The notes below the pieces were generated by a model that saw nothing but the letters and a program-made list of their open reading frames with translations, was not told where the DNA came from and ran no database searches. The position numbers were made by a program, and so were the translations under genes. From Apricaphanius iberus (taxonomy: Eukaryota; Chordata; Actinopteri; Cyprinodontiformes; Aphaniidae), in assembly GCA_028564705.1 (NCBI GenBank), contig JAPXFQ010000802.1:372001-436000 (forward strand): a stretch of 64,000 bases of DNA, in the 5' to 3' direction. Within the stretch, counting starts at the first letter, position 1, and each line of letters begins with the position of its first letter. Positions 39,351 to 53,240 of this stretch are shown here, one piece after another.

Positions 39351-40159
39351 AACTCCAGTTTTACCTGATCTGGTAACCTTCTCCTTGTTATCTGTTTCTC
39401 TTTTCTTTTTTCAGTCTCCTATTTGAGCTGAAAAACAGGGTTACTCTCCTGCTGCCCTTTGTATTGTGCTCATACCTGATTGGTTGGTTCAAGGGTGTGG
39501 TTATTTGAAAAGTGTGTGCTTCACAAAGATAAAAAGAGAAGCATTGTGATTTTCCCATGCGTAGAGACTAAATGTGTTCTGTATATCATGGTGTGCAGAC
39601 ATTTGCAAAGAGGGATTTTGTGCTTCTAGTTGTATTCATAAGTTTGGGAGTACCTGTCTGGGGGTATGTACTTGTAATGGCCCGATCGAATGGGGGAGAG
39701 CTGTGGTAAACTCACACTGATTGGTTGTAATTTAGAGGGAACTGAGCGAAAAAGAAGAGCTGTTGTCAAAGCAGTTTATAACAACATAGCACACAGAAAC
39801 ACATGAAACAATCCCTGCTTCTTCCATGTCGATTTCTTGTTATTTGTGCTTCTGTGGGCACCTTTTAGCGCTGTTAATGATGCTTCTCACTGCAGAGAGA
39901 ATTGTGATATGCAGACATTTTAGCTGATTGCTTAGAGGGCCACTTTTGTACGGAGACATGACAGCTGATAGGAACAGCCAAACAAATGATCCAGTCAAAT
40001 TAACCTGAAGTTCTGATAGTAGAAGCATACTTATGGTACCAGTAACACATGGATTGTTGTTTATTCTGTACAATTCTTCAAAAATAGCTGGACTCACCTT
40101 TTGGTTATAGGGCATGATTAGGAATGACTGCTTTCACTTTTCATTCTAGGCAACAAAGC

Positions 40160-40415
40160 ACACACACACATATACATATATTTTCAATTAAGGGCATCAA
40201 AAGAATGAATGAAAACATGATATATGGAATCACTTTATGCACTTGAACAAAAAATGTGAAATAACTGAATACATGTGTTATATTTTAGATTCATCAAAGT
40301 AGCCACCTTTTGCTCTGATTACTATTTTGCATTCTCTTGAACTTCAAGAGGTAGTCACCAGAAATGGTTTTCCAACAGTCTTGAGGGAGTTCCCAGAGCC
40401 TATGGTTAATCAATT
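40160..40415 (-). mobile_element. Tc1-like element end fragment
   Basis: AAAGTAGCCACCTTTTGCTC, CTTCAAGAGGTAGTCACC and TTTTCCAACAGTCTTGA match the antisense C terminus of a fish Tc1 transposase (ETVGKPFLVTTS). Truncated. Confidence 0.7.
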
Positions 40416-41560
40416 ATTTGTTCGAGTTTTTTCTTCTTTAAATATTTTGGCATATTAAACATGTTTTCAACTGCTGCTCTTTACCAACAATACACATGCA
40501 TAGCTGTTATTTTAAAACAAGAGCACTTGATCAGAAATCTGAATTTTAACGGTATGCTCTCATGTCTTCCTCTGCATGCAGGATTGGTTCTCTCTGTCAG
40601 GGCCATTAGGGAGGGCTACCACACAGATATCTTGTCAATTATTAACTGGTTGGTCAATGATTAGAGGGCTATAGTTTCTACTTTGAGACAGTCACACAAA
40701 CTCAGTGGCAAGAAACAATACTGAGAGCTTTTTTTTACATACACTACTACAATTTTCAAAATATGGGCTGTGAATATGTGTATTACTTTTGGTCTATAAT
40801 GCAGAGTGATCACAAAACTTAATTAATGAAGTTCCTTTTTTAAAATCTGGGTTCAGCTCAGATAAGAAAACGTTGATGGATTTTAATGAAATTTTAGATT
40901 TTGGAGCTGATCCAGTTTAGTGGGGGTGGGGAGTCCGATGAACTGCCTTGGCTGAAGTCTGCACACTCCGACGTCTAACACTCAAAAACTTTACATCAGC
41001 TTAATCTGTGGATGATTCTGCATTTATGTCTCATTTGCCGAATCATCTTTTCCCTAGTTAGATTTTTACTTTATTACAAAAAAGAGAAAACCCTGTGATT
41101 CTGTTTCTCTGTATTCTTCCTTCTTATTCTTGTAGTTGCTTCTGTCCCCTTTTTGGCCTTTAACTACTTCTGCATAGTACTTTGTACTCTTTTACCATGA
41201 AACTTTTCAACTATACTCCTCATTCTGCTTATTCCTGCTGTATTTTATGTTATTAATAAATGTCTTACTTTTTATAATATTAGGCTTTTTATGTTTTTTT
41301 GTTTGGTCCGTTTGAAATGAATGGAAAACCTAAAAATGTCTGCTAATTCTTGCCTATTTTGCAAAACTGGTTTTGGTCGCAAAATGATCACATTGCTCAT
41401 GTTAATATGATCGCCAGGCAATTAAGGTAGAGTGGCACACTGTAGCTGAATCACACTTTTTCACATTTCTGGACTTCCACCCACTCACTCCTATTTAACT
41501 CTTTTTGCACATAGTATATATTAAAATGTAGGTATACAACTCTAGATTCAGGGGAAAATG
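40416..41560. other. Intergenic, no gene seen
   Basis: AT-rich, nothing recognised. Confidence 0.4.
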
Positions 41561-42447
41561 AATAAATGTCTTAATGGTCTTGGCCCTTATCTTTCAGAAA
41601 TATTTTTACCATAGGAACCCTTGTGGTCTTTGCGCTCCTCTGGCAGCCGTCTCCTTATCATCCCCAAAGTCAGGACACGAACACATGGTGAGGTGTCTTT
41701 CCATTATAATGGCCCTCACCTCTGGAACAGGCTGCCGGAGGACCTCAGGGCCGCAGAGAACGTTCATGTTTTTAAGAGCAGGCTCAAGACTTACCTTTTT
41801 AGCCGAGCCTTCAACTGATTACTACTTATTAATATCTGTATTAATCACTCCACATGTTTTTATTTGATTGAATTTTTAGTTTAGCATTTAACTACTATTT
41901 ATTGATTCACTTGATAATTGAAAATGCTATCAGTCTCAACATTTTATCAGTATTTTACTACTTAATCTTATTTTCTAATATTTTAAGTTCTTATTTTAAT
42001 CTTTCTTACAGTGTTTTCTCTGTGGGAGCCCTTTGCATTGGGGGTGGTGGTCGGCTGTAGCTGCCTGGGTGCTCTCCAGGTCGTGCTTGGGTGGAGGTGG
42101 GGGTACCAGCCCTCCCTCCTCTGGGCGCCCTGGGTCAGTGCCTTGGCTGCTGCTGCTGATCTGCTGCTGCTGATGCAGATGGCTCCCATGATGGCGTTTC
42201 CTTGCTCATGTGTGCTCCCTTGTTGCTTTTGTTTGCTGTTGCTTTTATGTGTGTGTGGGACTGGGAGACCGGTTGGATTGGGGTGGGTGGGTGAGTGGGT
42301 GTTTGGGTGGTTGGGGGCTATCGTTGTGATGATGATTTTATTTTGGGTTAAGGAAGGGTGGGGTTTGTGGGGTCATTTTAACCTGTAAAGCACTTGGAGA
42401 AACTATGTAGTTGGAAAAGCGCTTTATAAATAAAGTTTGATTTGATA
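41560..42447 (+). mobile_element. LINE 3' end (RT C terminus, 3' UTR, tail)
   Basis: One frame reads SGSRLLIIPKVRTRTHGEVS, FHYNGPHLWNRLPEDLRAAE and FKSRLKTYLFSRAFN, the C terminus of an L2-like LINE protein. A G-rich 3' UTR follows and the tail ends GCGCTTTATAAATAAAG then TTTGATTTGAT. 5' truncated. Long frames over the 3' UTR (42011-42388) are not genes. Related to the copy at 60.15-61.16 kb. Confidence 0.85.
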
Positions 42448-44155
42448 ACGATATGTATCATATGTTTTCATGCTTTACTGCTTTATTACTTATCATCACC
42501 CTTCATTGTTTATCATATGCTGTATGTGTTTTTGTGCAAAATCAAACTGAATTACCCTGTTGTCGAAACTGTGCTGTACAAACAAAATTGCTTTGCCTTG
42601 CCTAAGATATATTTAAAACATTTCAGATATAAACACAGTTAATGTTTTCAGGGTTTATGATAAACTATGATTTTACATGACCTTTTTGAATTTGTTTGCT
42701 AGGAAAAAAAATGTTAATGGATTCCAGATTTAGACATCGCTACCTGGAAATATTTTGAGAATTTTTTGAAGATGTATAAATTTTTACAACTTTTTTAAAT
42801 GTGTTAGATTAGCACCCAGTGCTTAAGTGCACCTTTCGGAACAGGAGTAACTACTCTCGGTTTATGTCCAAAGAGACTGGGCGGCCACGTCGGGCTGACA
42901 GGATGTGTGGATCAGCGTGCATGGAGAAGGGCGTGGCCAGGGGCCAACTGGCTAGGTCAGGCTTGGAACCCATTGATAACTACCTGCACTTCTAGTTATT
43001 CTGGTTTTTCTGTCTGTAAATGAAATCCTTCACTGCATAAGGGCGAGGTATGTGAGGTAGTTGAGGAGTTCAACTCAAGCTGTTACTTCATATGCATATT
43101 GTTGTGTAAGTTACTTTTTCACTGTGTTCAGTCCTCCTGTGTTATTGATGCTTTTGCTTAGATTTACATTGTATTTGGTTTATTTTTTTTCTTGTTGATC
43201 TCAGAAATTGTAATTATTGTCAGAATATTTTCTGTTCCTTGTCAATGTAAATTTTAACCAAATGTAAAAAAGATGAAAAAAACTTTTTACATAAAAAAGT
43301 ACTAATTTTAAAACAGCATATTTTTGAATGCTTTATTGAAACACCCTTTAATCCAGTTGTATCATTTAGTCTTATTGGGTTCACAAATACGATCAATTAT
43401 TTATAGATAAAGTGGTGACACTGTAAAGTTCAGCTGTCTAGGTTGAAATATCCTGACATTTTCAGGAAGTGTAGGTTGGACTCAAATGCAGAGACAAGCT
43501 TTTACTGGTTGTTTCACATAATTGTTTAATAGAATAAATAATAATATTTCCAGAAGTACAAATGAGGAACCACATGAGGGGAGGTTAGACGAGGATCTGG
43601 CGAAGGGAGTGAGACATGAAAGGGTATAAAAAGGGCAAGACAACACAGGGATGACTAATTAGGCAAAGGGTAACAGGTGGTTTCAATAAAACAAACTAGG
43701 AGACAACCTGACTGACACAGACGAGGAGAAAAAGGGAGAAATGGTGGAGGAAGGAGTAACATTTGCTTCTGGCTTTTTTTTAGTCTAAGCTTTAATTCAC
43801 TGAGATGTTACAAATGCTCCAAAGAAATATTTTTCTACAAAGGTATCTCAGTAAAATGGTCTAAAAGTCCACAGCATTGTATCAGTGGATCTACACGGGG
43901 GCATGAGTGAATATATTTGTATAAATCCAGCTTAAATTTTTATTCTGATTTTCTGTTTTACACATTTGTCTGTATATCACTTTAACTTTACATGTCACAT
44001 TATTAGAAAAAGAAGAGGAAGAAGAAAAAAACAAGAAAAAAACTTTATGATCCTATAAAGGGGAAATTCAGCTGTAATAGCAGCAAAATGCAGGTAATGA
44101 AGGATTTAAATTCATACAATAAAAGTATAAAAACAGAACTAAGAATAATATGGAG
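42448..44155. other. Intergenic, no gene seen
   Basis: AT-rich. 43470-43750 (AGGTTGGACTCAAATGCAGAG onward) looks like a dispersed repeat I cannot classify. Confidence 0.35.
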
Positions 44156-44159
44156 ACTG

Positions 44160-44400
44160 TCAATCAGAGATGTTATTTTGGCCACAGTTCTCCTGTATTC
44201 AAACACCTGAACTGGATCCGGGGGGGGGGGGGCTCTAGAACAGAGCTGACCTTCCCAATGATCTTATCCAACCTCTTCCTTTCAGCTGTAGATAAACTGC
44301 TGCTCCAACACGCAACACCATAAAAGAGGGCTGATGTGCAGCGCCATTTTCTGTCGAACACAATGTCTGTGATTGGTCAGCCCGACATTAGCCCAAGATC
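44160..44400 (-). mobile_element. LINE RT C-terminal fragment
   Basis: Minus frame SALFYGVACWSSSLSTAERK then RLDKIIGKVSSVL resembles the C terminus of a non-LTR reverse transcriptase. A run of 14 G at about 44220-44233 interrupts it. Confidence 0.6.
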
Positions 44401-44559
44401 ATCAGTAAGGTCTCGGGACTTTCCCCAGCAGTCAGTGAGATGTAGGATACAACCTGCACAGATCATCAGTCCGTTATATTACATGAGAAATCACATGACA
44501 TAAAATCACATGACAGTCATGTTTGTGGAGTGTGGGAGGAAGCCGGGATACCTGGAGAG

Positions 44560-46585
44560 AACTCATGCATGCTTTGGTAGTAATTACTTCACAAAAACCT
44601 GGGATTTTACCAGGTTTCTGTAGATGATTGTTTGTTTTTTATTATGAAAAGCAACAAAGAATTGTTTTTATTGCCCAATGCCAATACTGTTATATAATGG
44701 GTGTTTTATCTTGTACCATTGATAAATATATTAATAAAGCCAGAAATGTACACAGGTAAATACCATTTATTAAGAGAAACAAGCAATATAAATATGAACA
44801 TGAAAACTTTCCATAGATTAATAATATTTATTCCAACATAAATCTAAGACATTGAGCTGAGTGTTCCTGTTCCCTTCTGTTTTTGCTCATTGATCATTTT
44901 AAATTGGTGCTATTTTCTCAATGTCTCAATCTTTTCTCAATCAATAACCATGCTGAGCCTTTTCATTCCAAAATGATTTCTGTTTTGTTTTTAGCAAACC
45001 AATCTTTCTCTCTAATTCTTGACGGTTGTTTGATTGATTGACTTTTAGAAAATCTAAACTTCACATTCTTCTTGGGGTCTCTTTGCCTTATGGTTATCAC
45101 AGAAAACACATTATTCCTTTAGTTAGTATTTTATTTCTATAACATTTAATCAAAACACAATCTATTTCATACAAACATGTGAATAAAACTATTATAAAAA
45201 AGCCATATGTAATAAATGTTAACTTTTGCAGAAAGATGCTTTGTATTTGCACATTTACTAAAAGCAATGGTAGAGTGTAAAGGCCCACTTGCCGCTTGGT
45301 GATTTATGAGTACAGTGATGTTACAAGAAAAGCTCAGAGGGGAAGTCAATGCATCCATATTGTGGGACTTATCTATGCATCTCCAACTGACCAGAGGATA
45401 AAAGCACTCTAAACATCCAGTTACACAGCACTTCCTGTTAAAAGCTCATCATTAGGCTCCTCACAAGCTTTTAGTTTCCATCAGAGATTGAAGGCAGCAA
45501 AGCAGTTTTGCATTCTTATCAGTGGTTTCGCTTAAAACCTGTCACATGACCTGAGGGCATAAGCACACAGATAAACAGCTGCAGGTTTCTAAAGAAGCGC
45601 TGCAAGTTAAGCCAGTTAAAACCACGACATATCCTGCGTTAGTCAGTGTTGTGCATGGCTGTGGTTCTGCATCAGACAGGCCAGGTTAAAGTCCTAATGT
45701 GTTCCGCTTTCTTCTTTCAGCTGCTATAAACTTGTGTTGAACATGGTAGTAAAGGAGGAGCACTGAGAGCTGCTTCTGCTCCTCTTAGTAATCCTTTTAG
45801 CCCCTCCTTCAGATGGCTTATCGACATATAAAGACTTATTATTCCCCTAACAGCCTCCTCAATAGTTTCCCACCATGATCTTTTTTACTCATAGTTTTAT
45901 CTAAAGTTACTGGAATGCTGACCATACAGTTATAGAAATTAAATCTGATCAAATCCATGCACTTAGTGGGAGATCTCACCCAGGGAAAATCATAGCTTTG
46001 CTAAATTTGTCACAAAATAAACAATTTTAATTTAAATTTGGTCAATTTATTTAGTGATAATTCACAAAAAAGTATTCACAAGGAACTTTAAAGTTCAAAT
46101 CATATTCAATCAAATTATAATGCTCAGTTCATGTCAACATAGCATAATCGTAGAGACAGATTTACATCTAAATAAATATAATCCCAAATGATATAAAATA
46201 GTCAGAATATAAGATATTCAGTTGTGCAGTGGGTTTAAAGTCGGCTGGATAACTGGATGTATATTAAGTCACCTTTAATGGAGGCACAAATTTAAAGCGC
46301 CAATGTTTTTGAAAACAAAAATAAATTCATAATTCTTTAAATCCTGGAAAATGGATAAACTTAAGACAGAAAATGACATTAACGTTATAAGTAAAGAAAA
46401 AAATCTTTGTTTGAGAGATTCTTCTTTAGACATTGACTCTAAATTTACAAACATATTTTTATTTTCTCTTTGTTTCTTCAGTACCTTAACAGAGCTAGGC
46501 TGCTGCCAGCCTGTGAATTTTGAACAGATGTGGCGCCAGTGTGAACAGTGGGGCAAAAAAATAGATGAAATCTCTCTCATCTTAA
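44560..46585. other. Intergenic, no gene seen
   Basis: AT-rich; short frames only. Confidence 0.4.
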
Positions 46586-47775
46586 TAAGATGAGAGGTCT
46601 GTAATTTGCATCATAGGTACACGCAACTATGAGAGACAGAATGTAAAAAAGAAAATCCAGAAACTCACATTGTATGATTTTTAAAAATTATTTTGAATAA
46701 TGTTGCAGAAAATAAATATTTAGCCACAACAACCAAGCAAGAATTCTGGCCCACACAGACCTATTAATTCTTCTTTAAGAAGCTTGTCTTTCCTCTACTA
46801 GTTATCTATATCAATGGCACCTGTTTGAACCCATTACCTGTATAAAAGAGACCTGTCCACACCTTCAAACAGTCAGACTCAAACCTCCACCATGGCCAAG
46901 AAAAGAGAGCTGTCCAAGGACACCAGGGAAAAGATTGTACAGAAAGCCCAGCCCAGAAATACATGGGTGGAAGTGTTCACTTACCTGAAGAGAGCCAGGA
47001 CAACAGTAAGAAAGGTTACTATAAGTAACACACTACGTCATGATGGATTCAAATCCTTCAGGCTCACTGCTTATGTCTGCACATGTTCAGGCCCTTGTAA
47101 AGTTTAGCAGAGACCATCTGGATGATCCATATGAGGATTGGGAGAATTTATATGTTCAGATGAGACCAAAATAGAACTCTTTGGGGTAAAAGCTACTTAC
47201 TGTGTTTGGAAGGGGAAAAAATGGGTTAGATTCCATCCCAAGAACACCATGCCCACTGTGAAGCGTGGGGTGGAAACATTATGCTTAGGGGCTGCTTTTC
47301 TGCAAAGGGGACAGGACAACTGATCCATATAAAGGAAAGGATGAACGGGGCCATGTGATGTGAAATTTTGGGCAAAAACCTCCCTCCATCAGTCAGAGCC
47401 TTAAAGATGAGACCTGGCTGGATCTACCAGTATGACAATGATCCCAAACACACCCCTCTGGCAAAAAAGGAGTGGCTACGTAAAAAGCATTTCAAGGTTC
47501 TGGAATAACCTAGCCAATTTCCAGACCTGAATCCAATATAGAGAAATTTTGGAGGGAGTTGAAACGCCCTGTTGCCCAGCGACAGCCCCAAAACATCCCA
47601 GTTCTCGGGAAGATCTGGATGGAAGAATGGGCCAAAATGTGTGTGTGTAAACCTGATGAAGACCAACAGGAAACATTTGACCTCTGTCATTGACAACATT
47701 GACAGGTCACTTAGTAAAGGATTAAAACTGAACTTTCGTTTTTGGCCAAATACTTATTTTCTCCACAACCATCTG
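46586..47775 (+). mobile_element. Tc1/mariner element, degraded
   Basis: ATG at 46892 opens MAKKRELSKDTREKIV, the Tc1 transposase start. Then CSDETKIELFGVKATY (47150), NPKNT-type [21 protein letters not shown] near 47440, PDLNPI then a frame break near 47540, and the C-terminal part to 47695. First and second catalytic Asp are present, but frameshifts destroy the ORF. Both outer inverted-repeat ends are missing. Same family as 61806-62739. Confidence 0.88.
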
Positions 47776-48440
47776 CTTGTATATAATCGCTAAACGCTTT
47801 TGGCCATAAGATCTTCTCAGTTGAAGCGTGATTATTTAAGTTGTGGATATTAAGGTTCCTTCATGCCACCATTCCTGTCAGAGGCTCCAGCCCATCTCCA
47901 TTGTGCTCCAGTGCTACCTCAACTGAGAGGACGTGGAAGACGCTGTAGGAAATGTATTGACCTATTGGTGAGAATTGAGGTTATTTTGGCATGACTTGCA
48001 AAGACACCTCAACTACTCCTGACTGGATTCAACTGGCTCAGTAGCTATACAGCCAGATAAGAGGCAGATCAATAGGAATGCTGAGAAGCAGTAACCCCGG
48101 GCTGCGGATGCAAAGGAACGTAAACGCCCCACTGCCCACCAGTCTCACCAGTGCAGGCCATTACTGAACACCATCAACTTGGTGCTCAAGCAGCCTAGTT
48201 CTTGCGAGGAAGAAACTAAAATTGTATTGCTTTGGTTTACGAGAACAAAAAGAACAAGTCATTTTATGGACATTTTCTCTTGGCATTTTAGAGCCGCCCA
48301 GACTGAACTATTTTATCAATTTAGCTTTTTTATATCAAGATAGAAATATGACTGAATCCAAATAAAATCAGGGATCCCAAATTCTCACGTGCAAACAAAC
48401 ATAAACTTTATTTAACATTACAAATGGAAGTAACTGTAGG
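47776..48440. other. Intergenic, no gene seen
   Basis: Short frames only; 47870-48200 is somewhat less AT-rich than its surroundings and unassigned. Confidence 0.4.
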
Positions 48441-48444
48441 ATAA

Positions 48445-50810
48445 TTTATTTTTATTTATCTTTTTTTATTTTTTTTTTAACGTGTCCTGTCTAGCAGTAT
48501 ACTACTCAGAATTCGTGTCTGAGTACCAAGTACAAGCCCAACAGTTTTACTTTCCCAAGCAGAGTATTACAGCTTCGCTGTAGTACGCCACTCGATGTAT
48601 ATGTATGAAAAATCTTTATTAGTGATTACTGTGGGTTCAATTTCCTGACATCATGGACACTAATCCGAGACAAGAAGGGAGAAAGGAAGAAGGTGAAGAA
48701 AAGAAACCGGACCAACAGAGGCGCGAACCGACGACACAAGACAGGGAGGCAAACAAAGAACACAAGAAAACATCCCAGTCCTCCACCTCTGCCGAACGGC
48801 AGAGAAACAGTAATAAAAAACAAAAACAACAAACTGTACAGAACCAAACCAATTGTTCGGATCTAGTAGAATAAACTAAGAATTACACATTCACTACACA
48901 CAAGCATGGATTAATGAACATAATACAAATGTTTCTGGTAAGCTCCTGTGAACAACTAACTAATGATGATAACCTTAGCTTAAGATATGCCCGTCCACAC
49001 CAATGTCCCCACACCTATGTGTGTGTGCGAGCATGCAGGTCGGAATAAGGTTTCCCCATGCAAGTGATTGATAGCTGGTGTAAGGAACCGTCAATCCGTC
49101 CTACAGGAATCGACACAGACATGGAGGAGGCAAGAGATGTATGCATTCAGGGTCCCACAGAATACAGAGTCCACAGGCGGATAAGCGCAGGGTCGATCAC
49201 CCACCAAGAGAGGAACAGATGGAAGTCCCAGGGGAGCACCCACCAGCCGCAATGCTGGTGCCCGAGAGATCGCAGTGACGAGCCCATGGGCTCCGCCGAT
49301 AACCGGCTACGCCAGGGCGGGCCCGGATCAGGACCCGGAGGCCACGGGGACCAGGGGCACCCCGCCCCCCAGCAGGGCCCCAACCAGGGACCAACCGACA
49401 AGGGCCCCCCCCCACCGCCGCAGGCAAGGGGGATCCGCAGCCAACCGACGGACAACACACGCCGCCGCCACCCCGGACCAATACCCATCGCCAACAACCC
49501 GGCCCGCCCCCACACACCCACACGCCAGGGAGCCACAGCAAGAGCCACAGCGGATGTACGCCCTCCCCAGGCTGCGCCCAGCCGGCACCTGGACATCCAG
49601 ATCTTCCAGCTCCTGGGTCCAGATCCCGCCCCACGCAGGGCACCAAGATCAGGGGGCCAGCCAATGCCGGACAGCCCCCCCCAGGTGAACAGACCAGCCA
49701 GCAGAAGTCCTGGAACCGGCAGGAGGCCTGGGCGCCAGGCACGGTCCCCACCGATCCACCGGACGGCACCAACCTACTCTACAACCCCGGCACCCCATAA
49801 GAGGTGCCCCAGTCAATCCAAGGAGGACGTCGGCCCGAAACAGCGGCCGCCCGACACACCGGGCCACCCAGGACCCGCCAGACATGCACCAGGACCGAGC
49901 CGGGCCGCAACCGGGACCCCCGGCCCCAGGCATCGAGAGCCATCATCAACCAGCGGGCAGGAGCATCCATCACCGACGGGGAGTGACGGGGAGAGAAGAA
50001 GATGCATCAGGCCAGAGAGCAGCCAAAAACCCAACCTGACAGGTAGACATAGACAGACAGAGACACTCATACGTACCCTCCCTCTCATGCGTACACATTA
50101 CACACAGGACATACGAAAAAAGGACGCTATACACTAATTCATACCCCCCATACGTACACTATACTCCATACTCCCAGGCCCAGGGTCCCGATCCACCAGG
50201 GGTGGGAGGCCCCAGAACGTCAAGTCGGGGCCCACAGCAGCGGCACCCCCGAGCCCCATGGGGGCCCCGGCAATCCACCAGCCCCCACCCCAGGGGCATA
50301 CCTAAATCCTTCCCAACATTCACACTGCTAACAAAACACATGTCACTAGACACTCAGGTTGAGTTTAGTCCCCCCTCCCCCTCAACGCCCTCCCCCCTCC
50401 CGTCCCAAGTGCACCCCGTTACAAAGAGCGCCTGTGCTAGATGGTAAAAAGCCTCCCCGCCAATAAGAGACGCCCCAGGCACCGCCAGCGTCCGAGGGCC
50501 CCCGCGCCGAGGCCGGAACCCGGCGCACCACCGACTCGGGTACCCCGGACACGTCGCGCCAGGCCCGTGAGCAGACCGAAGCCCCAGGCGGCCAACCCCC
50601 AGGCCGACATCCTCCAGCCTTGCTACTACCGCCCGATGGCCGGGAGGCAACAGAACCCAGCACCTCCACCCACCAGCCCACACCCCACCAACCGGTCAGT
50701 CACCGTGGAGGCCGACCAACACCGGCCAGAGGCCCCCACCTCAGCACCCCCCCCCCCCGAGCGCTAAGACCAAGACCCAGGAGCCATGTCCAGTGTCAAT
50801 ATAGCCAATC
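48445..50810 (-). mobile_element. GC-rich repeat block, probable LINE 3' UTR with poly(A)
   Basis: From about 49030 to 50790 the DNA turns strongly GC-rich with C on the plus strand. Read on the minus strand it is G-rich, then T-rich with AATAAAG at about 48612-48618 and ends in an A-rich tail at 48447-48480. A G-rich 3' UTR followed by poly(A) fits a 5'-truncated LINE, and I recall similar blocks in other fish. Overlapping open frames (359 residues plus strand, 191 minus strand) are low-complexity and are not supported as genes. Confidence 0.45.
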
Positions 50811-52416
50811 GGATAATTTATTGTAATATTTCAATATTTTGGCATTGTATGTTAGGTATACATTTTACATTGTATACTTTTTTCTTCTGACCTAATTATA
50901 TTGAGTGTTTGCTTAACCAAAATATTTCACAATAAAATGTTGAATGAAGTTGTTTTAATTATCTGAATGTATTTTCCCTGAAAAAGCTAATTAACACAAT
51001 ATTTTTTAAAGTTGAAAGTAGCTGATATTATTGTTTTTTTTTTTTTTTATATTTGGTTTGTTTAACTATGTGAAGCAAGTTGGTCAAATGAGAATTTCTA
51101 AAGTATGTTTTTAAAACAAGCTTGACTTGTCTATCTGATTCTATAATCAGTTTGGCGTTCAGAACAAGAGAAGCTGTGCTGATTGGTGTTGCAGCGCAGT
51201 AACCAGTTGTCCCTATTAGAACTATATAATAGATTTAAAACCTCTTCAAAACCAAATAGACAACATGATGAAAAATTCAAGGTTTGAAAATTTCCCAAAA
51301 GACATAATTGGGAAACAGTTGGTCACAAAAGACTGACATTCATATGATTGGTTGATAGTTTCCTATTGTGCAACTTCCTGTTTACCCCTATACTACGTGT
51401 GTGCGTGCGTGCATGTACATGTGTGATGCTTTGAAGAGACTTGTGATCCATGCTATAACGAGTCTGTCAGTCATGCTGTTTGAACCAAAAGTATGTTGAA
51501 AGAAGTTCCTGCTCTGTTGGTGGCTTCTCACAAGCTAATTTCTCATTTTGACCATACACGTTCTTACTCTACATATATCTACATACATTACATTGATTTT
51601 TTAGTAGGAGGGCTCAAACAGAAGATAGATGCGACCTCTGTTGAGCATTTAGCTGAAAACAAGCTTTTAATAAGGAGTCAAAAATATGAGCTTAGAGGAA
51701 GATTTCTCTGGATCTACAAACAAATTCATCAGACAACTAACTCAGGTTTTCTATGAAATGGCAAAGGTTCTTAGATGTCAGCCATTACCATTTAACTTAA
51801 AATAGTCACATGTTGGAAAAGTTTTATGTGTCAATATGTTACAGCGTGAAACCCAATGTGGAATGGCTCAAAAGATGTCTGATAACAAGCTAGTTCCATT
51901 ATTTAAACCAGTACAAAATTTCAGCTAACAGAGGCAAAATCCAATGGAACACCTTGCAGGAAAGAAAGTGGAAGTAAAACCACTGGTCCCTATTTCGTAA
52001 CCAGACAAAGAGACTATGGTAATCTTTTGCTGCGATCAGAGACATCTGTGCTACAGCTTTCCCAATAACAGGGGTGCACTGAAAAGCTGTTGTTATGTAA
52101 GTGGATAACACTGAAATCCCTTTCAAACAGACCATGAAAAACTGTAACTGTAATCTGGACTTCCTGTTTTTAACTTTTGATTCTGTGCAGATGACCTTAA
52201 CTGGTATATTTACGCCTGACCTCCTATTAACAAGAGCAGACTTGTAGTGGTAGGGTGTTTGTGTTCAGAAGGTCAGGTCAAGTTCCAGGCAGGGGGTGGA
52301 GGGTGGGGGGTACAGAGAAAGCTTTGAGTAAACACATTGATGACATATATATGATATATCACAAAGGCTGCTTCACACTCTTCGTTTCACTTCAATTTTC
52401 TGTTCAGTTTCGTTTC
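50811..52416. other. Intergenic, no gene seen
   Basis: AT-rich. An 87-residue frame at 51493-51756 shows no recognised motif. Confidence 0.4.
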
Positions 52417-53240
52417 TTAAAGGAGACATATTATGAAAAAAATGACTTTTCCTGGGATTTGGGGTGTTATTGTGTGTCTCTGGTGCATATACATATATTC
52501 TTTCATATACAAATTTGGAATAAAAACATCAATGCTGTTTTGAGTGAGATAGGGGTCTCTTGATTGATCCTGCATTCAGTCTCTGATTGTTCAAAATATG
52601 TCTATATATGGCTTTCTACATCACAAGCCAGAATACTGGAATATCCACACCCCCTCATAGCGCTATCTCCACCCACCAGGTACAGCAGTAAATAACAGTT
52701 ACCATTCAGATTAGGAAACACCATGTTGAAGCACAACGACAAAAAGGCTGGTCAAAAGAGCTCAAAACACTTTATCAGGTCCCAGTCGAAGAGGACACAA
52801 GAGTGGCATGGGTTGAATTTGTTTTTTATGGTAAGATGCTTGTAGTATGGGGGGACGAGATGCCGTAATCAGCAAATCCGACTGCAGGCAGGAGACGGAA
52901 GACTTGCCGCTGAAATGAGCTGCTGAAATCGGGACGTAGACGGGAGACCTGTCGTAGAAGAGCAGCATAGGTCTTCCTTTAGGTTGGATAGGTGGGGGAG
53001 AGTGAGGACCTGCCGCCGCAAAGGGCTACTCATATCCGTATCAGACGAGCTGCCGATCTGAGCTACTCCAACCTGGGGGAAGACTGAGGAGATGCAGCCA
53101 CACGGAGCTCAAAGAGTGGGGTCTCCACGGTGCTAGAGAGCTGGAGTCAGCGAGATTGAGCTGGAAAGCTTTAGAGTTGCCATCTCAGGAAGATATCGGA
53201 TTGCCAGGTAAGCAGTTAAATATATTCTTTTAACTGTAAA

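Noticed and set aside
42011..42388. 125-residue frame downstream of the LINE C terminus
   Set aside because: Lies in the LINE 3' UTR, which is shared with the 60.7-kb copy.
49058..50137. 359-residue proline-rich open frame
   Set aside because: Low-complexity, in a GC-rich block with long frames on both strands and no domain; best explained as antisense of a repeat 3' UTR.
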